Shown here: in pieces, positions 1-5,695 of the stretch
Numbering within the stretch: the stretch's first letter is position 1
Layout of the letters: the number at the start of each line of letters is the position of its first letter
Origin: Acetobacteraceae bacterium
GTDB lineage: Bacteria; Pseudomonadota; Alphaproteobacteria; Acetobacterales; Acetobacteraceae
Length of the DNA stretch: 6,064 nt
Assembly: GCA_003164305.1 (NCBI GenBank)
Contig: PLSZ01000671.1
Span: 1 to 6,064, forward strand
Reading direction: 5' to 3'
Translations under genes and position numbers: made by a program
The notes under the pieces: generated by a model
The model's input: only the letters and a program-made list of their open reading frames with translations
What the model was told of the DNA's origin: nothing
Databases searched by the model: none

Positions 1-860
1 ACCGTCACCTGCCCAGGCGAAGGCGCGTGCGCCGCCCCGGCCAGCCCGCGCAGCAGCGCGGCCAGCGCCGGCGTCGAGAGCGGCCCGGGCGACAACACGG
101 CATAGCCTTGCGGGTGCAGCCGCACCCGCGCCGCCAGTTCCTTCGCCACCGCGCGCTCCGCGGCCTCCCGTACCTGCCCGCGTGCCGTCGCCGCCTGCAC
201 GGCGGCACGGGTCAGCACGCCGTCGCCGGCGGCGTCGCCGCGATTGTGCCGCAGCCGCGACCTCAACGCCGCGGGGTTGGTATTCGACGGGTCCTCCACC
301 CACGCCATGCCGGCGGCCCGCAGGCACGCCCGCAGCCGCCCGGGTGGAATGGTCAGCAGCGGCCGGAGCAGCCGCAGCGCGTCGGTTTCGACCAGCGCCG
401 CCATGCCGGCGAGTCCGGCCTCACCGCTGCCCGACAGACGGCGCATAGCCACCGTCTCGGCCTGGTCGCCCGCATGGTGACCGAACAGCAGATGCAGCAC
501 GCCGAGGTGCCGCGCCGCCGTCGCCAGAATGGCGTGGCGCGCCGCCCGCGCGCGCGCCGCCAACGCCGGCCCGTGCGCCAGCCCGTGCAGCGCGAGCCCC
601 TGCGCCGCAATGCCAAGCGCGCCAAGTCGCTCCAGCGTGGTGGCGGCCTCTGCCACGGACTCCGGCCGCAGCCCGTGATCGACCACCAGGGCGGTCACCC
701 GGCCGCCGCGCGCCCACGCCCAGTCGCGCGCCAGCAGCGCCAGCGCCAAGCTGTCGGCGCCACCGGAGACGGCCACGGCGAGATGCGGGGCAGGCTCGAA
801 CGGCCCCAGCGGCGCCATCAGCGCCGCGAATTCCTCACTGTCCAGCGATGTCAGCGGCAC
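1..860 (-). CDS. tilS: tRNA(Ile)-lysidine synthase TilS, C-terminal end beyond window
   Basis: TilS is a cytoplasmic ATP-dependent enzyme that attaches lysine to C34 of the CAU-anticodon tRNA-Ile, so that it reads AUA and accepts isoleucine. The reading frame is open from 860 to the left edge, giving 286 visible residues; alphaproteobacterial members run somewhat longer. The PP-loop ATP site SGGADS is at residues 32-37 and is followed by VVDHGLR (59-65). The family motif GHHAGDQAET is at 127-136, RLSGSGEAGLAGM at 141-153, and WVEDPSNTN at 187-195. The chosen start is GTG at 858-860, which begins VPLTSLDSEEFAALM and overlaps the end of cpoB by 10 nt. I see no clear Shine-Dalgarno there, so translational coupling is likely. 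An alternative ATG at 816-818 would remove 14 residues but keep the PP-loop. In related genomes ftsH often follows; that would lie beyond position 1. Function is very likely; the exact start is less certain. Confidence 0.93.
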   Translation of the reverse strand, partial: MPLTSLDSEEFAALMAPLGPFEPAPHLAVAVSGGADSLALALLARDWAWARGGRVTALVVDHGLRPESVAEAATTLERLGALGIAAQGLALHGLAHGPALAARARAARHAILATAARHLGVLHLLFGHHAGDQAETVAMRRLSGSGEAGLAGMAALVETDALRLLRPLLTIPPGRLRACLRAAGMAWVEDPSNTNPAALRSRLRHNRGDAAGDGVLTRAAVQAATARGQVREAAERAVAKELAARVRLHPQGYAVLSPGPLSTPALAALLRGLAGAAHAPSPGQVT

Positions 861-1711
861 AAGGCGCGCTGGCGGGCGGCGACGATCGGCTCGCGCAAGT
901 CCTGGCGCGGGTTGGGGAACGCGGCGCGCAACTTATCCAGCGTTTCGCAGGCCGCTTTCTTTTCGTTGAGGTTGCTCAGCGCAACCGCCAGCCCGAGCAG
1001 CGAGTCCGGGGCGTGCGCCCCGGTTTTCGTCCGGTTGAAGCTGTCGTCATAGGCCACGGCCGCCCTGGCCCAGTCCCTCTTGCCCGCCAGCGCCTGCGCC
1101 AGCAGGAAATCCGCGTCGCTGCTGCGCGGCGTGCGCGGCTGGGCCAGCACCTCCCGCGCGGCCGCCTCGGCGGTGGCATAGTCGCGCCTGGCCAGCGCGG
1201 CATTGCCCTCCTGCATGACCATCTCCGGCGTGCGCCGCACCGCGGGGGCAGGCGGCGCGGCGAGAGTCGGCACCGACGCCGCCGGCTGGGCGGCCGGCTG
1301 CGTTGCGCCGCCGCCGCCGGTCAGGCCGTCCACCTTGAAGTTCAGGTCGCCGATCTGCTTGGTCAGGTCTTCGCCCTGGCGTTGGGAGGCGTTGTAGGTC
1401 TCGTCGATGCGCCCACGCAGGTCGCGCACCTCTTCCTCCAACTGGCTGACCCGATCCAGCAACTGGGTGGTTATGTCCGATCCGCCCGCCGCCGGTGCGC
1501 TGCGGTAGCTGCCGAGCGAGGATGACGCCCCGGCGGAGGAGGCGGCACCGCCATGCGCCACCTGCTCGCGCAGAGTCTGCAGGTCGTGACGCAACTCAGC
1601 GATCTCGTTGTTCAGCGCGATCGCGTCGCGGCTGGTGAACTGTGCCAGGGCCGGCTTCCCCGGCAGAACGGCCAGGGCGCCGAGCAGGAAGGCGGCCAGC
1701 GCATACTTCAT
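851..1711 (-). CDS. cpoB: Cell division coordinator CpoB / Tol-Pal system protein YbgF
   Basis: This is a periplasmic protein of 286 residues with the standard CpoB plan. A Sec signal peptide starts MKYALAAFLLGALAV and has a likely cut after ALA (residue 23). Next come a coiled-coil trimerisation region (about 33-53 and 78-130, with heptads such as VSQLEEEVRDLRGRI), a Gly/Pro/Ala-rich linker (131-160), and a C-terminal TPR domain (about 161-280, with AALARRDYATAEAAAREVL as a clear TPR helix pair). In E. coli, CpoB binds TolA and couples Tol action to PBP1B peptidoglycan synthesis at the septum; the same role here is inferred from family and context. The ATG at 1709-1711 has a GGAG ribosome site at 1718-1721, 6 nt away. 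The gene follows an intrinsic terminator behind pal, so it depends on read-through or on its own promoter, of which I see only weak hints. Two cysteines (C255, C285) could pair. Confidence 0.93.
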   Translation of the reverse strand: MKYALAAFLLGALAVLPGKPALAQFTSRDAIALNNEIAELRHDLQTLREQVAHGGAASSAGASSSLGSYRSAPAAGGSDITTQLLDRVSQLEEEVRDLRGRIDETYNASQRQGEDLTKQIGDLNFKVDGLTGGGGATQPAAQPAASVPTLAAPPAPAVRRTPEMVMQEGNAALARRDYATAEAAAREVLAQPRTPRSSDADFLLAQALAGKRDWARAAVAYDDSFNRTKTGAHAPDSLLGLAVALSNLNEKKAACETLDKLRAAFPNPRQDLREPIVAARQRALCR

Positions 1712-1777
1712 GGGGAACTCCGTGGGTCGGAACAGGCCGGAATTACTAGACGAAACCGGCGGCGCGAGGAACCGCGC

Positions 1778-1807
1778 AAAAACAAACCGGCGGCTTGGGG
1801 CCGCCGG
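1778..1807 (-). terminator. Rho-independent terminator after pal
   Basis: On the minus strand an 8-bp perfect G/C stem (arms 1800-1807 and 1787-1794, 5-nt loop) is followed at once by a T-rich tract, TTTGTTTTT (1786-1778). It lies about 50 nt beyond the pal stop codon and about 67 nt before the cpoB start. It therefore separates tolB-pal from cpoB-tilS, probably with partial read-through. The 3' arm plus TTT is repeated 31 nt downstream (1753-1763), which permits an alternative pairing. Confidence 0.8.
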
Positions 1808-1828
1808 CTTGGTTGATCGTAAACAGCA

Positions 1829-1844
1829 GGCCGGCGAACCGGCC
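1829..1844 (-). other. Short perfect hairpin just after pal stop
   Basis: A perfect 6-bp inverted repeat, GGCCGG and CCGGCC, encloses a 4-nt loop that reads TTCG on the minus (transcribed) strand. It begins 14 nt after the pal stop codon and lies upstream of the main terminator. It lacks a good T tract of its own, so it is more likely a 3'-end stabilising stem or a helper to the terminator than an independent terminator. Confidence 0.55.
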
Positions 1845-1858
1845 CAGCCCGGTATGGC

Positions 1859-2332
1859 TCAGCGGACCGACGTGATCGCGTTGCGGTTCTGCGCCCAGGC
1901 CTGCTCGTTGTCGCCCATGGCGGTCGGGCGATCCTTGCCGTAGCTGATGGTGGTGACGCGGCTGCCGGCGACGCCCTTGGCCACCAGATAGTCGCGGGCG
2001 GCGTTGGCGCGGCGCTGGCCGAGAGCGATGTTGTATTCCTCGGTGCCACGATCGTCGCAGTTGCCGGCGAGCTGCACGTTGTTCTGCATGTACTGCTTCA
2101 GCCAGGCGGCCTGATGGTCGAGGGTGGCGTGCGCGTCGGCCTGCAGCATCGACTTGTTGAAGGTGAAGAACACGCGGTCACCGACGTTCTTCACCAGGTC
2201 TTCCTGGCTGCCGGGCACGACCCCGGCGGTGGCCACGGTGGTGCCCGAGCCGGAAGTCTCTGCCGTCGGGGGTGTTGCGCATGCCGCCACAAGCGCGACA
2301 GCGGCGAAAGCGCCCAGCATCTTGATGTTCAT
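1859..2332 (-). CDS. pal: Peptidoglycan-associated outer-membrane lipoprotein Pal
   Basis: Pal is the outer-membrane anchor of the Tol-Pal system. Its OmpA-like domain binds peptidoglycan or TolB. The protein has 157 residues. A lipoprotein signal ends in the lipobox VAAC with the lipidated cysteine at residue 18. A Thr/Ser/Gly-rich tether follows, then the OmpA-like domain (about 46-157) with GNCDDRGTEEYN (90-101), LGQRRANAARDYL (104-116), YGKDRP (131-136) and AWAQNRNAI (145-153). The frame stays open upstream to 2491, but ATG 2330-2332 is chosen because only it places a proper lipoprotein signal at the N-terminus. An AGGGA ribosome site (2344-2348) lies 11 nt upstream, rather far. Residue 18 is followed by Ala, consistent with outer-membrane sorting. 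Compared with the E. coli-type motifs, the FDFDK-like segment reads FTFNK (56-60) and GHCDERGT reads GNCDDRGT. Confidence 0.95.
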   Translation of the reverse strand: MNIKMLGAFAAVALVAACATPPTAETSGSGTTVATAGVVPGSQEDLVKNVGDRVFFTFNKSMLQADAHATLDHQAAWLKQYMQNNVQLAGNCDDRGTEEYNIALGQRRANAARDYLVAKGVAGSRVTTISYGKDRPTAMGDNEQAWAQNRNAITSVR

Positions 2333-2399
2333 TGTGTGGTACGTCCCTGGAAGAGGTACGAAGCGGTTGGCCCACAAGGGGTCGGAAACGGTGAACGTA

Positions 2400-2425
2400 T
2401 TCGCGGAGCGACAGCTCCGGTCGAA
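2400..2425 (-). promoter_or_regulatory. Stem-loop in the pal leader
   Basis: A 6-bp perfect stem, CGGAGC with GCTCCG (2404-2409 and 2414-2419, 4-nt loop), is extended by TTCG/CGAA outer arms (2400-2403 and 2422-2425) across a 2-nt bulge, giving about 10 pairs. It lies about 70 nt upstream of the pal start codon and inside the predicted leader if the promoter at 2451-2478 is real. No T tract follows, so it is not an intrinsic terminator. A role in mRNA stability or processing between tolB and pal is possible but unproven. Confidence 0.45.
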
Positions 2426-2450
2426 GCGCCGTTCGCAATACAGGCACAGG

Positions 2451-2478
2451 GTTAAACCGTTGCAACGAATGCGGTCAA
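2451..2478 (-). promoter_or_regulatory. Candidate sigma-70-type promoter for pal
   Basis: On the minus strand TTGACC (2478-2473) and TTTAAC (2456-2451) are separated by 16 nt. The first matches the -35 consensus at five of six positions and the second matches TATAAT at four of six. It sits in the 213 nt tolB-pal gap and would give a leader of roughly 110 nt. Separate extra transcription of pal, an abundant lipoprotein, makes biological sense and is known in E. coli. The call here rests only on motif match. Confidence 0.35.
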
Positions 2479-2545
2479 GAACCCCTGTCATCGGGAAGGC
2501 ACATATCGCCCATGCTCAAGGGCAATTGTACCACAAGCCCCCGAT

Positions 2546-3907
2546 TCACGCCCCCAGCGGCGACCACGCCGGGTCGGAGGCGTCGGTGGGAGTGGTCACC
2601 GCGCGCTCGTTGAACCCGGTGATGTCGATCGAATAGAGCCGTGCCGAGAACCCGTCGCCGCGTGCGTCGCGCGCCCGCGTCTCGCGCCAGAACATGATGA
2701 CACGGCCATTCGGAGCGAAGGTCGGCCCTTCGCAGTAGTAGCTTTCCGACAGGATGCGCTCGCCCGACCCGTCCGGGTGCATCACCCCGATCGAGAACGT
2801 GTCGCCACCGAACCGTGTGTAGGCGATCAGGTCGCCGCGCGGCGACCACACCGGCGTGCCGTAGCGGCCGCTGCCGAAACTGACGCGGGTCGCGGAACCC
2901 CCGGCCGCTCCCATGATGTAAATCTGCTGATCGCCGCCGCGGTCGGACGCGAACACGATCTTCGCGCCATCCGGGCTGAAACACGGGCTGACATCGATCG
3001 CGCCCGAGTTGGTCAGCCGCCGCGACGCGCCGCCGCTGACCGCGATGATGTCGGATCCGCCGCCATCCGCCTCCGACATCGCGACCGTGCCGCCATCGGG
3101 CGAAAATCGCGGTGAGAACGTCATGGCATCGAAACGGCCCAGTGAGGATTGCTGACCGGTGGCGACGTTCATCGCGTAGACGCGCGGCTGGTTATTGGCA
3201 TAGCTCATGTAGACGATCTGGCCGCCGCGCGGATTGAACCGCGGCGTCAGCGCGAGCCAGGAGCCGTCGGTGAGATAGCGCTGGTTCTCGCTGTCCTGAT
3301 CCATGATCGCCAGCCGCCGGGTGCGTCGCTCCTTGGGGCCTTGCGAGGACACGTAAGCGATCTGGGTGTCGAAATAGCCCTTCTCGCCGAGCAGCCGGAA
3401 ATAGATGGCATCGGCCATGATGTGGGCGACGCGGCGCCAGTTGGCCTTGGGCGCGGTGAACGCGGTGCCCTGAATTTGCGTGCCGGGCAGCACGTCCCAC
3501 AGGCGGAATTCCACCCGCACGGTGGCTCCGTCGTCGAACGCCTGGCCGGTGACCAGGGCCTGCGCGCCGGTGGGTTTCCAGTTGGCGAAGTTCGGCGTGC
3601 CGCTGTCGGACGGTCCGGCCTGGATGAAGGCGGCGCGATCGATCGGCCGGAACAGCCCGCTGCGCGCGAGGTCAGCCGTCACGATCCCGGAAATATTGGC
3701 GCCGAGCGGCCCTCCCCCCAGATCCGTCACCGCGACCGGGATCGGCGCGTTGCGCGCGTTGTTGACGTCGATGACGGCGGAGCCAGGCGCGGTGCCGCCG
3801 GTGGTTTGTGCCAGCACCGGCATCGGCGCGGCGAGCAGCGCGGCACCGCCCAGGGTTTTCAGAATGAAATCGCGACGGCGAAATTCGGCGGAAGGCAACA
3901 GAATCAT
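2546..3907 (-). CDS. tolB: Tol-Pal system beta-propeller protein TolB
   Basis: TolB is a periplasmic protein that shuttles between Pal and TolA. It has 453 residues, close to the family norm. The N-terminus has an RRRDFILK motif (10-17), a hydrophobic stretch (18-30) and a likely cut after VLA (33), which looks like a twin-arginine signal. The alpha/beta N-domain spans about 45-190 (IPVAVTDLGG, GLFRPIDRAAF, LVTGQAFDDG, GEKGYFDTQIAYVS). The C-terminal six-bladed propeller spans about 200-453 with repeats of the FSPDG type: FNPRGGQIVY (224-233), FSPDGGTVAM (268-277), FSPDGAKIVF (310-319), WSPRGDLIAY (354-363), FAPNGRVIMF (397-406), and a final WSPLGA. ATG 3905-3907 is supported by a strong GAGGTG ribosome site 7 nt upstream. 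The gene lies between tolA and pal as expected, but with wide gaps on both sides. Confidence 0.96.
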   Translation of the reverse strand: MILLPSAEFRRRDFILKTLGGAALLAAPMPVLAQTTGGTAPGSAVIDVNNARNAPIPVAVTDLGGGPLGANISGIVTADLARSGLFRPIDRAAFIQAGPSDSGTPNFANWKPTGAQALVTGQAFDDGATVRVEFRLWDVLPGTQIQGTAFTAPKANWRRVAHIMADAIYFRLLGEKGYFDTQIAYVSSQGPKERRTRRLAIMDQDSENQRYLTDGSWLALTPRFNPRGGQIVYMSYANNQPRVYAMNVATGQQSSLGRFDAMTFSPRFSPDGGTVAMSEADGGGSDIIAVSGGASRRLTNSGAIDVSPCFSPDGAKIVFASDRGGDQQIYIMGAAGGSATRVSFGSGRYGTPVWSPRGDLIAYTRFGGDTFSIGVMHPDGSGERILSESYYCEGPTFAPNGRVIMFWRETRARDARGDGFSARLYSIDITGFNERAVTTPTDASDPAWSPLGA

Positions 3908-3914
3908 CTTGGGT

Positions 3915-3920
3915 CACCTC
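3915..3920 (-). promoter_or_regulatory. Strong Shine-Dalgarno site of tolB
   Basis: GAGGTG on the minus strand lies 7 nt upstream of the ATG at 3905-3907. It is the strongest ribosome site in the window and fixes the tolB start, and thereby includes the twin-arginine-like motif in the signal peptide. tolR, tolA and tilS have no comparable site and seem to rely on coupling. Confidence 0.75.
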
Positions 3921-3971
3921 GGTTGTGAACAGGCGAACGGCACGTTTATAGGATCATTGGCTGCGTAACGA

Positions 3972-3986
3972 TCGGTCTAATACCGA
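3972..3986 (-). promoter_or_regulatory. Small palindrome over a -10-like box upstream of tolB
   Basis: TCGGT and ACCGA (3972-3976 and 3982-3986) flank a 5-nt centre. On the minus strand the centre reads into TATTAG (3982-3977), a loose -10 match; the best -35 candidate, ACGTCA 17 nt upstream, is poor. A second AT-rich box, TATAAA (3950-3945), also lacks a good -35. This is the most plausible place for a tolB promoter with an operator-like site, but the evidence is weak. Confidence 0.22.
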
Positions 3987-4019
3987 CCGGCGAAAGAAGT
4001 GACGTACCTGCCACCCGTC

Positions 4020-4126
4020 CGTCATGCCAGGGCCTGACCCTGGCATCTCGTGGTGCAGGCCCGGTGCTCTCAGGTCGGGCACGTCTTCCGTGCAGGCCGA
4101 TCCTCGGGTCGAGCCCGAGGATGACG
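4020..4126. repeat. Composite palindromic intergenic repeat element
   Basis: About 107 nt bounded by CGTCAT at 4020-4025 and ATGACG at 4121-4126. Two perfect 9-bp palindromes with 5-nt loops lie at its ends: ATGCCAGGG...CCCTGGCAT (4024-4046) and ATCCTCGGG...CCCGAGGAT (4100-4122). Between them are a GCCCG...CGGGC hairpin (4059-4063 with 4076-4080) and a 9-nt direct repeat GTGCAGGCC (4053-4061, 4090-4098). Palindromes of the type CCTCGGG-loop-CCCGAGG followed by ATGAC are common dispersed intergenic repeats in alphaproteobacterial genomes; translated, they give familiar spurious strings such as DPRVEPEDD. The element lies between tolA and tolB and could affect mRNA folding or partial termination. 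Confidence 0.7.
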
Positions 4127-4152
4127 CTACGGGGGCGTCACGACCGACGGTC
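4122..4152. other. Further inverted repeats downstream of tolA
   Basis: TGACGC and GCGTCA (4122-4127, 4135-4140) form a 6-bp inverted repeat with a 7-nt loop that overlaps the edge of the larger repeat element. GACCG-A-CGGTC (4142-4152) is a perfect 11-nt palindrome. Both lie within 60 nt after the tolA stop codon. No T tract follows on the minus strand, so I do not call an intrinsic terminator. Confidence 0.45.
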
Positions 4153-4176
4153 AATGTCAACGCTGGCTGGTATAAG

Positions 4177-5196
4177 TCACGGGCGGAACCGGAAGTCCAG
4201 ATTGTTGATCCGCCCGAGCATCTGCTTCGGCAGCGGCAAGGTGGCGCAACGCACGTCCTCGACCGCGCGGATCGCCCGTTCGGCGAAGGACTGGAACACC
4301 GGATCGGACAACTTGCCACGATCCTCGTCGGCGATGTTGGCGACGCGCACCGTACCGGTGGCGTCGGTGACGACGTGCAGCGCCACGCTGAGCTTATCGA
4401 TGTTCATCGCGCCGGAATCCTTGGTCCAGCATTCCCGCACATGGGCGCCGATTTCTCCGCGCTGCGCCGCGCTCAGGGCGTCTGTGTCATTGCTGGCCGG
4501 GTTGCCGCCGCTGTCGGGCTGTCCCCCGGCGCGCGGGTTCGGCCGGGCGCGCGGCGGCTCCGTCTGATGCTGCATCTGACGCAGCCGCAGCAACGTCGCC
4601 TCCACCGCCGAGCTGTTCTCCGCCATGTTTTTGGTCACGTTCGGCTGGGCGGTTTCGCTTGGCTTCATCGGCGGCGGCTTGTCCGGGGTTGGGGGCACCG
4701 GCGGCGTGATCAGCTTCGGCGTCGCCTCGCGCGGCGGAGCGGGGGGTGCCGGCGGCCGCGGGATGATCGGCGCCTCACGCGGGCTTGGCTCCGGCGGCGG
4801 CAGGTTGGACGGCGGCGCCGGAAGCGGCGCGCTCACCCTGGGCGGCTCGGGCGGTGGGGGTGGCGGGGGTGGCGGCGGCGGTGCCTCGATGGGTTCGGGT
4901 TTTGGCGCTTCGGTCACCGGCGGCGCGGGCGGGGTAATTTCTTTCGACGGCGCGGGCACGGGAGCCGCGGTGGGCGCCTTGATCGTGGTTTTGGCCTTGC
5001 CGTCGAAGATCATCTCGACCGCCGTGTCCGGCTCTTTCTCCTCGTCCGGCTTCCAGTTCGGCAAAGTGATCAGCAGCGCCAGGATCACCATGGCATGCGC
5101 CATCAGAGACAGAATGCCGCCCGCCCGCAGGCGCGGGTTGCGCGACAGGAACTGCCTGACGGGCGCTGTCAGAACCGGAGGGGACCGTTGCAGCAT
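4177..5196 (-). CDS. tolA: TolA-type energy transducer, proline-rich
   Basis: TolA is the inner-membrane-anchored arm that carries TolQR motor energy across the periplasm to TolB/Pal. The protein has 339 residues. A short cytoplasmic N-terminus precedes one membrane segment (about 25-45, [19 protein letters not shown]). Next are an acidic/charged stretch and a long proline-rich spacer (about 74-182) with eleven consecutive prolines at 106-116. The C-terminal domain (about 245-339) contains [31 protein letters not shown] and a closing DFRFRP, matching the alphaproteobacterial TolA/TonB C-terminal fold. C256 and C317 could form a disulfide. The frame is open upstream to 5310, but ATG 5194-5196 is chosen because it lies just 10 nt after the tolR stop and gives a sensible N-terminus; the ribosome site is weak. 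Automated pipelines may call it TonB, but its position between tolR and tolB favours TolA. Confidence 0.9.
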   Translation of the reverse strand: MLQRSPPVLTAPVRQFLSRNPRLRAGGILSLMAHAMVILALLITLPNWKPDEEKEPDTAVEMIFDGKAKTTIKAPTAAPVPAPSKEITPPAPPVTEAPKPEPIEAPPPPPPPPPPPEPPRVSAPLPAPPSNLPPPEPSPREAPIIPRPPAPPAPPREATPKLITPPVPPTPDKPPPMKPSETAQPNVTKNMAENSSAVEATLLRLRQMQHQTEPPRARPNPRAGGQPDSGGNPASNDTDALSAAQRGEIGAHVRECWTKDSGAMNIDKLSVALHVVTDATGTVRVANIADEDRGKLSDPVFQSFAERAIRAVEDVRCATLPLPKQMLGRINNLDFRFRP

Positions 5197-5206
5197 CGGA
5201 CGGGCA

Positions 5207-5692
5207 TCAGCCCGGTTTGGGCCGGCCCGGCCGGCCGGATGGCGCCGAGGACGCCGGCGGATTCCCTGGGCCGGTCTGCTCGGCGAGCAACGCGACATGG
5301 GTGAAGCCACCCTGGGTGATGATGCCCATGATCTCCATGATGCGGCCGTACGGCAGATCCTTGTCGCCGCGTACGAAGATGCGGCGGTCGGGATTGTTCT
5401 GCGCGATCGCCTTCAGCTTGCCGACCACATCGGGCAGCGCGACCTGCTCGTCCTGCATGTAGACGTCGCCGTTGGCCCTGATCGACACCGTCAGCGGCTG
5501 GCTGTCGTTGTTGATTGGCTGCGCGTTGGTCTTCGGCAGATCGACCGACACGCCCGAGGTCATCAGCGGTGCCGTCACCATGAAGATGATCAGCAACACC
5601 AGCATGACGTCCACCAGCGGCGTGACGTTGATCTCCGCCAACGGGCGGTAACGGCCGCGCGTGTTGCCGCGCTGGTTGAGCGAGAATGCCAC
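5207..5692 (-). CDS. tolR: Tol-Pal motor subunit TolR (ExbD family)
   Basis: TolR forms the ion channel with TolQ in the inner membrane and contacts peptidoglycan through its periplasmic domain. The protein has 161 residues. A cytoplasmic N-terminus ([20 protein letters not shown]) leads into one membrane helix (about 28-47) that carries the proton-binding aspartate D28 of the [11 protein letters not shown] motif, equivalent to D23 in E. coli. The periplasmic domain (about 48-138) includes [22 protein letters not shown] and [14 protein letters not shown] Pro/Gly/Ser-rich tail (140-161) is unlikely to be folded. The start is GTG at 5690-5692, since no ATG lies before the membrane helix and the frame is closed by the tolQ stop 3 nt upstream. 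There is no clear ribosome site, so translation is probably coupled to tolQ. Confidence 0.95.
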   Translation of the reverse strand: MAFSLNQRGNTRGRYRPLAEINVTPLVDVMLVLLIIFMVTAPLMTSGVSVDLPKTNAQPINNDSQPLTVSIRANGDVYMQDEQVALPDVVGKLKAIAQNNPDRRIFVRGDKDLPYGRIMEIMGIITQGGFTHVALLAEQTGPGNPPASSAPSGRPGRPKPG

Positions 5693-5695
5693 CGG

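Noticed and set aside
452..480. TilS GHHAGDQAET motif lacking one of the usual aspartates as a sign of a dead enzyme
   Set aside because: The PP-loop, the DQAET core and EDPSN motif are all intact, and this position varies among TilS proteins, so loss of activity is not indicated.
27..1052. Long plus-strand open frame opposite tilS and cpoB
   Set aside because: Low-complexity Arg/Gln/Pro-rich translation, antisense to two well-recognised genes. Long antisense frames are expected in such GC-rich coding DNA.
2333..2491. N-terminal extension of pal to the upstream ATG at 2491
   Set aside because: It would bury the lipoprotein signal 53 residues inside the protein; the ATG at 2330-2332 gives a proper lipobox.
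2524..2540. TACAAT near the end of tolB as a -10 box for pal
   Set aside because: A good -10 match, but the DNA 16-18 nt upstream has no -35 resemblance; the pair at 2451-2478 is better.
3149..3928. Plus-strand open frame opposite the start of tolB
   Set aside because: It is a shadow of the TolB coding frame, with no recognisable domain and no ribosome site.
4141..4176. TTGACA on the minus strand after tolA as a -35 box
   Set aside because: No acceptable -10 box lies at 16-18 nt spacing; the downstream DNA is pure G/C.
5215..5235. GGCC/CCGG palindromes at the 3' end of tolR
   Set aside because: They lie within coding sequence for a Gly/Pro/Arg tail and are explained by GC-rich codons; no separate function is supported.
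4024..5304. Plus-strand open frame of 426 codons opposite tolA
   Set aside because: It starts inside the palindromic repeat (its first residues are the typical repeat translation) and then runs antisense to the TolA proline-rich region, giving Arg/Gly-rich junk.
5197..5310. N-terminal extension of tolA overlapping tolR
   Set aside because: The extra 38 residues are Arg/Pro-rich and antithetical to the usual short TolA N-terminus, and the frame there is a shadow of tolR.
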